The notes beneath the pieces are model-generated. The model saw nothing but the letters and a program-made list of their open reading frames with translations, ran no database searches and had not been told where the DNA came from. This document shows positions 1 to 8,576 of a stretch of DNA of 64,000 nt, in pieces (the stretch's first letter is position 1; each line of letters starts with the position of its first letter). Source of the stretch: Mogibacterium kristiansenii (lineage in GTDB: Bacteria > Bacillota > Clostridia > Peptostreptococcales > Anaerovoracaceae); contig NZ_VUNA01000009.1 of the NCBI RefSeq assembly GCF_009695905.1, positions 32,448 through 96,447 of the forward strand, read 5' to 3'. The position numbers and the translations under genes are program-made.

Positions 1-1592
1 TAATCCGCGCTCTTCACATCCAGTGCCGGAATGTGGTCGCCGTAGATCAGTACAATGGTCGGTTCGCCGCTTTTCCGGATTTTGCTCAGAAGATCTCCGA
101 TAAAAGTATCCATCTGATGCGTTTCGTTTACGTAATATTCGTACTTCCATTTGGTTTCTTCGTTGTCCGCCGTTACCGTGGTATAGGGATCCTTAAATAC
201 CTGCTCCGTCGGGTAACTGCCGTGTCCCTGCACGGAAATGATGTGCATAAAAGAAGGATTTTTCGTATTGGTCAGGATGTCCATGATGTCACCGGTCATG
301 GTTTTATCCTGTGCCCATCCGGTCGGCGTCAGCTCGATATTGTTCATGTATTCCGCCGAGGTAAAGCTGTCAAAACCCAGGTTCGCATATACTTCGTTTC
401 GGTTGTAGAACAGCGCCCGATGATCGTGCATCGCATAAGTGGAGTATCCACTGTTCTTCAACACGTAGGCCATGCTTTCCAGGGTTTTCTCTCGAAGCTT
501 TCCCTTGTACGGATACTCTCCCGGACCAAAGAACTTCGCACTGATTCCCGTCAGCACCTCGAACTCCGTATTTGCGGTACCTGCACCGCAAGCCGGCACT
601 TCAAACCAACCGGAAGTGTAGTCTTTCATTAATTTTGTGAAATTCGGTGTCGGATCGTTGGACACCTTAATATTGTGGAAATCCTGGGCATAGGCGAAGG
701 ACTCCATCTGAAGCACGATGATGTTCGGCTTGGTGTTATCCGTCTCCTTCTTCGTCGGCGTGGTATCCGTTCCGTTCTTCGTCTTTTTCAAAATCTTCTG
801 AATGGAACTCTTGGAATAATCCGCCGGCTTGGAAATGCCTTTGTTGATGGACGTGTTGATAAAGCAATACGGGAATCCGTAGTCAGTGTACGCATAGTTC
901 AAGTTACCGAAGAAGGTGGACAGCGTGCCCAGCCGGATTAGGCCAACGGTACTTCCCATCGCAGCGGCCACGGAAATCAGAACCACCGCGAAACTTCTTT
1001 TGTAGTTCACATTGTCCCACCGGTAGCTGCTAATGTAATACAATACGATAATAGCACCGCCGATGATCAGCGCCGCGGCACCGAGAACAATCTGCAATTT
1101 CGAATAGTAGGTAGTGAGCAGTGTCAGTCCATCGCCCAGATTCTGCAAGTCGTACAGGGTAAAAGGAGTCATTCGTTTAATCAGAATGCATCCGTTCACT
1201 GTTCCCAAGGTGCCCCATACAATCATGATGAGGAGCGTGACGAACCCACGCTTCCGGAACAGAAGCGTCAGCGTCAGCGTGGCAAAAATAATCAACCAGT
1301 TGTACAGGAACACCACTGGCTGCTTCCAAAGCATCATCACGCCGTTGAAAATTCCGTCGGTGGCTCTGGCGAAAGTCTCGATGTACAGGTACATCAGAAA
1401 GGACATCGCCGCCAACCGAAGGATGTAGCGCTTCTCATGGAGATTCGCATCGTGGAATCTCGGCTTTTTCTTCGGAAATTTCTCCCGGAACTTTTTCTGA
1501 ATCTTTTCCTTCACCGAAATCAGCTTGGAAAGAATCTTTCCCGGATTCTTTTTTTCTTTACGATTTTTCTTGAACAATTTTTTCTTAATCAA
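1..1592 (-). CDS. LTA synthase family sulfatase-fold protein, 3' end cut by window edge
   Basis: Membrane phosphoglycerol transferase of the LtaS type, which polymerises glycerol phosphate on the outer face of the membrane. About 530 codons are present. After a Lys-rich N-terminus there are several hydrophobic segments, then an extracellular sulfatase-fold domain with NIIVLQMESF (metal-binding Glu), a GAGTANTEFEVLTG stretch holding the probable nucleophilic Thr, and YGDHIP near the window edge. The start is a TTG that directly follows the rsmA stop codon, with GGAGG nine bases upstream inside the end of rsmA, so it is probably translationally coupled. The C-terminus lies outside the window. 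The exact substrate (LTA or another phosphoglycerol polymer) cannot be read from the sequence. Confidence 0.88.
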   Translation of the reverse strand, partial: MIKKKLFKKNRKEKKNPGKILSKLISVKEKIQKKFREKFPKKKPRFHDANLHEKRYILRLAAMSFLMYLYIETFARATDGIFNGVMMLWKQPVVFLYNWLIIFATLTLTLLFRKRGFVTLLIMIVWGTLGTVNGCILIKRMTPFTLYDLQNLGDGLTLLTTYYSKLQIVLGAAALIIGGAIIVLYYISSYRWDNVNYKRSFAVVLISVAAAMGSTVGLIRLGTLSTFFGNLNYAYTDYGFPYCFINTSINKGISKPADYSKSSIQKILKKTKNGTDTTPTKKETDNTKPNIIVLQMESFAYAQDFHNIKVSNDPTPNFTKLMKDYTSGWFEVPACGAGTANTEFEVLTGISAKFFGPGEYPYKGKLREKTLESMAYVLKNSGYSTYAMHDHRALFYNRNEVYANLGFDSFTSAEYMNNIELTPTGWAQDKTMTGDIMDILTNTKNPSFMHIISVQGHGSYPTEQVFKDPYTTVTADNEETKWKYEYYVNETHQMDTFIGDLLSKIRKSGEPTIVLIYGDHIPALDVKSAD

Positions 1593-2456
1593 CTATCTCT
1601 GCCTCCAAATTGCATCGGATAATTCGGAAAATTCCTCCATGGTCAGACTCTCCGCCCGGCGCTTTGAATCAATTCCGCATTCCTTCAGTGCCTGCTGAAT
1701 TTTGTCCTTCCCAAAATGATAGGATGCATCCAACGAATTCAATGCCGCCAAAGAATTTAACAGTGTTTTTCGGCGCATCATGAAACCTGCTTTGATGCAC
1801 TGAAAAAAGAATTTTTCGCTGACCGGAGTGACCGGCGGTTCCTTCCGAAAGTTCAAGCGCAGAACGGCGGAATCCACTTTCGGTGCCGGGTCGAAACAGT
1901 TCCGATCGGCGTCACAAATTTTATCTACGGTACACCGATATTGAACGCCATAGGTGATGGCACCGGTGTTCTTGGTTCCCGGTTCTGCAATCAATCGATC
2001 CGCCACTTCCTTCTGCATCATGATGGTGATGTTCTCAAATGAAATTCCGGATTCCAGCAGCTTCATGATAATCGGAGTGGTAATGTAGTAAGGCAGGTTT
2101 CCCACCACCTGTACCTTGGAGACATTGAACTTCTCCTTTCCGCTCCGAACCAGTTCCTCCAGGTCGATTTCCAGAATGTCCCCGTGAACGATTTCCACCC
2201 GGTCGTTCAATGCAAATCGGGTTCTCAAATACGGAATCAATCGGTCATCCAGTTCTACTGCAATCAGCGCGCCGGCATAATTCATCAATTCGTCGGTCAG
2301 CACGCCTTGGCCCGGTCCGATTTCAATAACCAGGGTATCCTCATCTGCCAGACTTCCAATGGCGATGTCCTCTACCACTCCGTGGTCCGTCAGAAAATTC
2401 TGTCCCAGCTTCTTGGAATGCTGAAATCCTGTACTTTTCTTCTTACTCTTACTCAA
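1593..2456 (-). CDS. rsmA: 16S rRNA dimethyladenosine transferase RsmA/KsgA
   Basis: Dimethylates two adjacent adenines in the 3' terminal helix of 16S rRNA during small-subunit assembly. The 287 residues match the family length. The N-terminal KKLGQNFLTD motif, the SAM-binding EIGPGQGVLTDEL and the catalytic NLPYYITTPI motif are all intact, and the C-terminal helical domain is complete. The start overlaps the end of rnmV by 8 bases, and the stop abuts the TTG start of the LtaS-like gene, so the three genes appear to form one operon. The rnmV-rsmA pairing is common in Firmicutes. Confidence 0.97.
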   Translation of the reverse strand: MSKSKKKSTGFQHSKKLGQNFLTDHGVVEDIAIGSLADEDTLVIEIGPGQGVLTDELMNYAGALIAVELDDRLIPYLRTRFALNDRVEIVHGDILEIDLEELVRSGKEKFNVSKVQVVGNLPYYITTPIIMKLLESGISFENITIMMQKEVADRLIAEPGTKNTGAITYGVQYRCTVDKICDADRNCFDPAPKVDSAVLRLNFRKEPPVTPVSEKFFFQCIKAGFMMRRKTLLNSLAALNSLDASYHFGKDKIQQALKECGIDSKRRAESLTMEEFSELSDAIWRQR

Positions 2457-3006
2457 CTCTGCCCTCTTTATTCAGCGCTTCCAACAGCGCAGCTCGGTCA
2501 ATACCGAAAGCATTGACCTTCTTTAGAAATGTCTTGCTGTTTCCATAGCCGATTCCGAGAACCGCTGCCGCCTTCTCCCGGCGAGCGGCGGAACCTTCAC
2601 AACCCGATAAACCCAGCTGCTCCAATTCCTCCATGGTAATCGGATCCGCGGGTCCCTTCGCCGTTCCGGAATGCACCTTCAGCAGGGCCCGGATGATGGC
2701 TTCCGGGGAGGCGTTTTCCACCCCGATGTCACCGTCTCGAGTTGCTTCCTCCAGTGGCAGATAAGCCTGCTTCGCTTCCGGAAAACGGGCGGTAATCTTC
2801 CGCCGAATCTCCTCGCCGGAGAAATCCGGATCCGTAAATACGATAATCCCCTTCTCCCGATACGCCTTCTCCATCAGCGTCCAGGTTTCTTGCCGAATCC
2901 CGAACCCATGGGTTTTTATAATCAATGCATCCACTGCTTTCAGCAGAGCAATCTCATCGTCTCTTCCTTCTACTACTATGGCTTCGTCTATCGCTATCTT
3001 CTTCAT
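2449..3006 (-). CDS. rnmV: Ribonuclease M5 (5S rRNA maturation)
   Basis: TOPRIM-domain endonuclease that trims 5S rRNA precursors, known from low-GC Gram-positives. The 185-residue product starts MKKIAIDEAIVVEGRDDE, the TOPRIM glutamate motif, followed by VFTDPDFSGEEIR, the TOPRIM DxD region. The ATG at 3006 is preferred over a longer upstream reading because the family begins here and an AAGGAATAG sequence lies just upstream, in the stop region of the preceding gene. It overlaps rsmA by 8 bases. Confidence 0.94.
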   Translation of the reverse strand: MKKIAIDEAIVVEGRDDEIALLKAVDALIIKTHGFGIRQETWTLMEKAYREKGIIVFTDPDFSGEEIRRKITARFPEAKQAYLPLEEATRDGDIGVENASPEAIIRALLKVHSGTAKGPADPITMEELEQLGLSGCEGSAARREKAAAVLGIGYGNSKTFLKKVNAFGIDRAALLEALNKEGRVE

Positions 3007-3007
3007 T

Positions 3008-3427
3008 CTATTCCTTATCTTCATCCGGGAAGGTAAAAATAATCTCACCGGGATTCACCAGCCGAAGCTGTTCCCGGGCTCTCTTCTCAATATATTCCCG
3101 GCTATTCACATTTTTCAATTCTTTTTTTAAGTCATCCCGCTTTTCCGAAAGCTTCAAGTTCTGTTCCTTTAATCGCTTATTCTCGGACTGAAGCCTAGTG
3201 ATGTTCCGTACAGAAGCAAACAGGCCGATTGCAATAACAATCACCAGAACCAAAACCACTTTGTTCGGTTTCCGTCGCCGCTTCTTTCCGGAGGCCATCG
3301 CTTTACGACGATTGGCTCGCTTCTGCGCTTTCTTCTGTTTCTTTCGGGCAGCCACCCGATCCTTTCGCGTCCGATTCAATTCTTCCACGGAAGGGTCGAG
3401 GAACTCCTCGTATGGATTTCTTTCCAT
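3008..3427 (-). CDS. FtsL/DivIC-type septum formation initiator
   Basis: A 139-residue bitopic protein. It has a strongly basic cytoplasmic N-terminus, one membrane segment (VVLVLVIVIAIGLFASV) and an external coiled coil (LQSENKRLKEQNLKLSEK) ending in ARERLRLVNPGE-like sequence (here RAREQLRLVNPGE), the hallmark of DivIC/FtsL/FtsB proteins. Such proteins bridge FtsQ/DivIB and the septal peptidoglycan synthases. It lies between an M23 hydrolase gene and rnmV, with one base between its stop and the rnmV start. The basic segment is longer than usual. I cannot decide between DivIC and FtsL from sequence alone. Confidence 0.85.
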   Translation of the reverse strand: MERNPYEEFLDPSVEELNRTRKDRVAARKKQKKAQKRANRRKAMASGKKRRRKPNKVVLVLVIVIAIGLFASVRNITRLQSENKRLKEQNLKLSEKRDDLKKELKNVNSREYIEKRAREQLRLVNPGEIIFTFPDEDKE

Positions 3428-3442
3428 TCAGAAAACACCTTT

Positions 3443-5317
3443 CTACTCGTTATTCAGCTGATTTCCCTTATTGCTGCCGTACAGATACGGGTATGGATCC
3501 ACGTATCCACCGCCGTGTGGATGGATCTCGAAGTGCAGGTGCGGTCCGGTACTGTTTCCGGTATTTCCTACCAGTGCAATCTTCTGACCTTGGGCAACCT
3601 TATCGCCCACTTTACACTTCACGGCACTGCAGTGTCCGTATCGGGTGAAGGTGCCATTATTGTGAGTCACCTCTACGCACAATCCGTAGCCCGCAAAGTA
3701 GCTTGCCCGGGTGACGGTTCCTCCATCGGAAGCGTAGATTGGCGTTCCGATCGGCATACCGAAGTCCAGTCCGCCGTGGATTCTTCCCCATCTGGATCCG
3801 AAGTAGGAAGTAATGACCTCATTCTTCACCGGAATAATATAATGCCCGGTCGGATACCACTTCGGCTTGTCGTTGGTACCCACCAGAACCACCCTGTCCA
3901 CGGATTTCTTGAGTACTTCCTTATCTCGAATATCTCTCTTTACTTCCTTACCGTTCTGATATACCACGGTACCGGTGATAATCTGTCTTCCGTTCACACC
4001 CTTCTGAGTGACTTCTCGGTCTCCCCGGTACATTTCTTTCGTCTTCTTTTCGATGGTCTTGTATTTGATGACCTCTGACATGGTGCCGTCTTCCGTCATC
4101 TCTACGGTAATCGGTTCCACCTTTCGGTCGATTTCGATTTTATCTCCCGATTCCGGTGTTCGAATAGTGGCCGTAACGGCAGACAGTGCGGTGGCCACAT
4201 CTATTTTTTTTCCCTTGCTGACGTTCTTATCACCCTTTTCCGTCGTGTCCGCTTCTTCCTCTTCTCGGTTGGAATCGCTCTGACCGATGACCCGAATTTC
4301 TTGACTGTCTGCACTGTAGATTTCCTGCAGCTTCGCGGTATCCTCGTCTTCCATCACGATATGCTGCAAGGACATCTTTCCGCCGTTTTCCAGAATGTCC
4401 TCCGCTTCATTTCGAGTCATCACGCTGGTGAGCATGACGTTCACCGGCTTCACCTCTACGTGATGCTTAAATCCGATTTTCTGAAGCTGCATTCCTTTAT
4501 CCGGCGTCCGGTAGTAATTTACCACGTCATCCAGCACCTTGTCGGCAACGCTCTTGGATTCCACCACAGCCAGCAGGCGGTCTTTTTCATAGATTCCATA
4601 ACCCACCACGTCAATTTCCGTCATATAGGTGAGCTTGTTCAGCGCCTGGTCGGCGGTATCGATATCCTTCTTGGAGCTGGACACCTTCTTAAAGGTAATA
4701 TTCTGTCCCACCTTGAAACGAATCTTTGCATCGTTTACCTTGGACAGTTTCTCCCCGGCGATATTCAAAATATTGTACACCTGCTCCTGGTCATCGACGT
4801 ATCCAAGAATTCTTCCGTTATAGGAATATTGATAGGATGTTTCATGGTCAAAAACAAGAAGCATAAAGCAAATGATGACGATAGTGCCGAAGAATGCGGT
4901 AAGCATTCCGGTCGCGTTGTGTTTATAGCGGATCCGGGCGTCATTCATCTCATAAACCAAGCTGTACTTCATGGCGGCGAAAAAACGATCCACGGAAGCC
5001 TGAATGCGGTCATGGGTAGAAATCACATCCGCGGCTTCATCCACGATGATTTTTCCCAGAGTGATTTTTCCTTCTTTTGCTGCTTTCTTTGCCGCCTTTT
5101 TCTTTCTCTTCTCCGCAGCCTTTGCCTCCGCTTCCGCCGCTTTCTTCGCTTTCGCTTCCGCCTTTTTTCTGGCAGCCACTTCTTTCTTCGCGTTCTTTTC
5201 TTCTTTCTTCTTTTCCTTTGAGGATTTTTCTTCCTCCATATTCTCCTCCGGATTCACCGTTTCCGGCATTCGGTTATTCTCATTCATGTTGTCTATCGGT
5301 TTTTTTTCAAATTCCAT
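3443..5317 (-). CDS. Membrane-anchored M23 metallopeptidase with G5 domain
   Basis: Predicted cell-wall endopeptidase of 624 residues. It has a cytoplasmic N-terminus rich in Lys, Ala and Glu (coiled coil, about residues 25-85), a membrane segment near 140-157 (MLTAFFGTIVIICFMLLVF), an extracytoplasmic helical region, a G5-like domain before the catalytic part (VNGRQIITGTVVYQNGKEV) and a C-terminal LytM domain with the zinc ligands HGGLDFG and HLHFE. The start at 5317 lies inside the end of the DnaD-type gene (25-base overlap) and has GAGGC upstream. The neighbouring divIC-like gene fits a role at the division site, but that is inferred. Confidence 0.92.
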   Translation of the reverse strand: MEFEKKPIDNMNENNRMPETVNPEENMEEEKSSKEKKKEEKNAKKEVAARKKAEAKAKKAAEAEAKAAEKRKKKAAKKAAKEGKITLGKIIVDEAADVISTHDRIQASVDRFFAAMKYSLVYEMNDARIRYKHNATGMLTAFFGTIVIICFMLLVFDHETSYQYSYNGRILGYVDDQEQVYNILNIAGEKLSKVNDAKIRFKVGQNITFKKVSSSKKDIDTADQALNKLTYMTEIDVVGYGIYEKDRLLAVVESKSVADKVLDDVVNYYRTPDKGMQLQKIGFKHHVEVKPVNVMLTSVMTRNEAEDILENGGKMSLQHIVMEDEDTAKLQEIYSADSQEIRVIGQSDSNREEEEADTTEKGDKNVSKGKKIDVATALSAVTATIRTPESGDKIEIDRKVEPITVEMTEDGTMSEVIKYKTIEKKTKEMYRGDREVTQKGVNGRQIITGTVVYQNGKEVKRDIRDKEVLKKSVDRVVLVGTNDKPKWYPTGHYIIPVKNEVITSYFGSRWGRIHGGLDFGMPIGTPIYASDGGTVTRASYFAGYGLCVEVTHNNGTFTRYGHCSAVKCKVGDKVAQGQKIALVGNTGNSTGPHLHFEIHPHGGGYVDPYPYLYGSNKGNQLNNE

Positions 5318-6675
5318 TCATATGCCTCTTCAATCCGCTGTCTCTTGCAGGAGCAAAACTGTCCGTCATCGGTAATCCCGGTATCCCTGCACTTCTCGCA
5401 CCGATACTTCTTCTCCAGATAGTCTTCCGGATATCCGCTTTGAAGAAGCAATTCCCGCTTCTTCTTTTCCAGTTTATTCCGTTTCTCCATCTGAATCTTT
5501 TTCTTTTCTTTTATATTTGATCCGAACTCAAAGGTCATCATGGCCTTATTCAGCTCGCTTTCCAGTTTCAAAATATCGGCCATCTGCGGAATTTTCCGGG
5601 CTTCATCCAGATGCTCCTGATACTCCAGCTCGGATTGGTTTCGAATATAATCGTAATAGGCGCCCAGGACTCTCCGACTGACCGTCTTCTGATAGCTGTC
5701 CCCTTTTTCGCTGTTGTTTGCGGAAGCCCTTGAGGATTTCTTTGTGTCGATTCCCCCCGCTTCCTTCATCTTGTTTTCCAAAACGCGATTCACATAGCGC
5801 AGGGATGGTTCCCGCATTCCTGCAGTGGTCCGACAAGCATCCAGAATTTCGCTCATCTTAAAGCCCCAGCTATCCAGCCAGGTATCCATCATCTCCCGAT
5901 CGGCCGGACTCGGGGTTCGCTTGAAGCCTACCTCTCGGAAAATTCGGTGGTATTCGGAAGTTCTTTTACTCTCGCTGTCCAGCAGAGCCTTTACTTGAGC
6001 GATATCGTGACATCCCTCTTCCGTCCAGCGGATTGCCACCTTAGAAATATAGTCCACGCTGTACTTATCCAGCTCGCTGCAGTATTGAATCGCATAGGAA
6101 TAGACATCCGGTGTCACCCCGTAAATATTGATGGTATCCCGGATTTTGTTCGCTTCCTGCGTGGAAATCGGCGTTCCTTTCGCCTCCTCCAGATTGGTGT
6201 ACAATGCCCGGATTTCCAGGTCTTCCAGCCGCGCTACCTCTTCCGCCATGAGTTGTTCCGGCGTCTTGCTGACCGATGCTTCCGGTGCGTCCTGTGGCGC
6301 TGCTTCCGGAGATACCGATGCCGTCTTTGCCGGCTTCGCCTCTTCCATCGGCGTTCCGAATATCTCTTCAATTTGGCTGATAAAATCAATTCGATAGGAC
6401 CGGGTTTCCGGGTCGTATACCTGCTGCACTGCGCCTTTATCTTCCCAGTACGCCCACGCCTTTTCGATATCCTCCACCGGCATATTCAGCACGTTGGAAG
6501 TTACTTTTATATCTTCCGCACCGCCAAAGCCCGCATTCATCAGTCCAAAGAGGTATACCTTCACGTATTCTCCCGGAGCTGCCGGAAGCAGTTCGCTGAT
6601 GAACAAGTTCTCCACGCTGGTGCTGAACAGCAGCGGATTTCGAGTGTTAATTTTTTTGAATCTTATCTTCGCCAT
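5293..6675 (-). CDS. DnaD-domain primosome protein ending in a DnaI/DnaC-type zinc domain
   Basis: A 460-residue primosome component directly downstream of dnaB. The N-terminal winged-helix region (LLPAAPGEYVKVYLFGL) and the middle DnaD domain (SWGFKMSEILDACRTT...YVNRVLENK) are typical of clostridial DnaD-like proteins, which remodel origin DNA and help load the helicase. The last 90 residues differ. A Glu/Lys-rich coil leads to YPEDYLEKKYRCEKCRDTG and then CSCKRQ, which reads as the N-terminal helicase-interacting zinc domain of a DnaI/DnaC loader. The AAA+ domain that would normally follow is absent; the protein stops and the M23 gene begins. This looks like a DnaD fusion with a loader remnant or adaptor. 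Confidence 0.88.
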   Translation of the reverse strand: MAKIRFKKINTRNPLLFSTSVENLFISELLPAAPGEYVKVYLFGLMNAGFGGAEDIKVTSNVLNMPVEDIEKAWAYWEDKGAVQQVYDPETRSYRIDFISQIEEIFGTPMEEAKPAKTASVSPEAAPQDAPEASVSKTPEQLMAEEVARLEDLEIRALYTNLEEAKGTPISTQEANKIRDTINIYGVTPDVYSYAIQYCSELDKYSVDYISKVAIRWTEEGCHDIAQVKALLDSESKRTSEYHRIFREVGFKRTPSPADREMMDTWLDSWGFKMSEILDACRTTAGMREPSLRYVNRVLENKMKEAGGIDTKKSSRASANNSEKGDSYQKTVSRRVLGAYYDYIRNQSELEYQEHLDEARKIPQMADILKLESELNKAMMTFEFGSNIKEKKKIQMEKRNKLEKKKRELLLQSGYPEDYLEKKYRCEKCRDTGITDDGQFCSCKRQRIEEAYEWNLKKNR

Positions 6676-6706
6676 TGTACTCCTGTTATGTGTTGATATT
6701 GTAATC

Positions 6707-8071
6707 CTACAGTATGCTTCTTTCTAAATTTCCGAACTTGGTATACTTTCCAATCCATGCCAGCTCCACGACGCCCGTGGATCCGCTTCTGTGTTTTGCC
6801 ACGTGAACTTCGCAGGTATTGCTCTGCCGGCTCAGATCCACTTCATCGTCGTCCTCCGCATAGTAATCCTCACGCTTTAGGAAAATGACGATATCCGCAT
6901 CCTGCTCGATGGATCCGGATTCTCTCAAGTCGGAAAGCTGCGGTTTGTGATTCGGTCTTTTTTCAATGTCTCGAGATAACTGAGACAGCAGAATCACCGC
7001 GCAATCCAGTTCCTTCGCCAGAATCTTAATCTGACGGGTGATTGCACTGATTTCGTTCACACGGTCGCCGGACTTGAATCCCTGCTGGCTCATAAGCTGC
7101 AGGTAGTCGATGACAATCAGGTCCAGTCCCGCTTCCGCCTTCCGTCGGCGGCATTTATTCTTAATTTCCAATACCGAAATATCTGAGGTATCGTCGATAA
7201 CGATCTTACAATTTTCGAAGCTGTCCTGAGCTTCGCTGAGGCTCATCCATTCGTCCTGGGTCAGGTTTCCTCTCTTCAGGTGCTCCATCTCTACAGAAGC
7301 GGCTGTTGCGAACATACGCTCACCCAGCTGTTCCTTAGACATTTCCATGCTAAATATAATGACGGATGCACCATCCGCTGCCGCATTTCCGGCCAGGTTC
7401 AGCGCAAACGCCGTCTTTCCCATACCCGGACGGGCTGCCAGAATGATCAGGTCCGTCTTGTGGAGACCGCCCAGCAACTTATCCAAATCCGTGAAACCGG
7501 TAGTGATTCCCGGGAGCTGTCCCTTATTTCGTTCCAACTCTTGAATCTGCTTGATATTTTCTACCAGCACCTCATTGATGTCCGTGTAATTTCTCTTCTG
7601 GGTTTTGTGGGCGATTTCGAAAATTCGCTGCTCTGCATGATCCAAAATAATATCTGCAGAGTTCTGCCCGTCATATGCCTGCGCCCGCATCTCGTCTGCT
7701 TCTTTTATCAGCTGTCGCATGTTGGACTTTGCCAATACGGTTTCCGCATAGTACTTTGCATTTCCCGGGACGATTGCGTTATCCGACAGACGGCTCAGAT
7801 ACACCATTCCTCCCACGAAGTCCGCCGTGTGCCGGCTTCGCAGCTGGGAGTACGTGGTGTTTAAATCGATATTAACATTTTTTCGACACAAATCCTGGAA
7901 CGCCTTGTAGATTTCCTGATGTTCCCGAAGGTAGAAATCCTCGGCGCGAAGCCGATCTGTCACGTCCATCACCGCATCTTCCGATTGAAGCATGGATCCC
8001 AGGACGGCTTTTTCCGCCTCTATATCCTGGGGCGGTTCCAGACTGGTGGTTATCTCCCTTTCTTCTGCCAT
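6707..8071 (-). CDS. dnaB: Replicative DNA helicase DnaB
   Basis: Hexameric 5'-3' replicative helicase (the product called DnaC in Bacillus). The 454 residues match the family. The N-terminal DnaB domain (PPQDIEAEKAVLGSML) is followed by a RecA-like core with Walker A (AARPGMGKTAFALN), Walker B (LIVIDYLQLM) and the arginine-finger region SDLRESGSIEQDADIV. No intein is present. It lies between rplI and the DnaD-type gene, the common Firmicutes order. Confidence 0.98.
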   Translation of the reverse strand: MAEEREITTSLEPPQDIEAEKAVLGSMLQSEDAVMDVTDRLRAEDFYLREHQEIYKAFQDLCRKNVNIDLNTTYSQLRSRHTADFVGGMVYLSRLSDNAIVPGNAKYYAETVLAKSNMRQLIKEADEMRAQAYDGQNSADIILDHAEQRIFEIAHKTQKRNYTDINEVLVENIKQIQELERNKGQLPGITTGFTDLDKLLGGLHKTDLIILAARPGMGKTAFALNLAGNAAADGASVIIFSMEMSKEQLGERMFATAASVEMEHLKRGNLTQDEWMSLSEAQDSFENCKIVIDDTSDISVLEIKNKCRRRKAEAGLDLIVIDYLQLMSQQGFKSGDRVNEISAITRQIKILAKELDCAVILLSQLSRDIEKRPNHKPQLSDLRESGSIEQDADIVIFLKREDYYAEDDDEVDLSRQSNTCEVHVAKHRSGSTGVVELAWIGKYTKFGNLERSIL

Positions 8072-8126
8072 TTCTCGTCTCTTCTATCCTTTATATACAG
8101 TTCCGCGATTACAGTTCCGCAATTTC

Positions 8127-8573
8127 TTATTCTTCGGAAATAACGACCTTAACGGTTGCGGATACTTCCGGATACAGCTTCACCTCTACGGTGTGCTCGC
8201 CAATTTCCTTAATCGGCTTGGAAAGAACGATTTTTTTCTTGTCAATCTTATTTCCAACCTGCTTCTGAATTGCGTCGGCGATGTCCATGGAAGTGATGGA
8301 TCCGAACAGCTTTCCGTTATCTCCTACGCGGGTTTTAATGGTTACCGTCTTGGATTCCAGCTTCTTTGCCGTTGCTTCTGCCGCAGCCTTCTCTTCCGCA
8401 TTCTTCTTCTCAATGAAGGCCTTCTGCTTCTCCGCACTCTTTACGTTCTGATTGGTTGCCGGAACTGCCAGACCTGCCGGAATCAACCGGTTGTTGGCAA
8501 AACCGTCACTTACTTTTACAATATCTCCGGCCTTTCCGGTACCCTTTACGTTTTTCTTAAGAATTACTAACAT
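8127..8573 (-). CDS. rplI: 50S ribosomal protein L9
   Basis: The 148-residue protein has the N-terminal rRNA-binding domain (VILKKNVKGTGKAGDIVKVS, DGFANNRLIPAGLAV), the long connecting helix rich in Ala, Glu and Lys, and the C-terminal domain (GKLFGSITSMDIADAIQKQ). It is separated by three bases from the gdpP-type gene, with which it is normally co-transcribed in Firmicutes. Confidence 0.98.
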   Translation of the reverse strand: MLVILKKNVKGTGKAGDIVKVSDGFANNRLIPAGLAVPATNQNVKSAEKQKAFIEKKNAEEKAAAEATAKKLESKTVTIKTRVGDNGKLFGSITSMDIADAIQKQVGNKIDKKKIVLSKPIKEIGEHTVEVKLYPEVSATVKVVISEE

Positions 8574-8576
8574 GTC

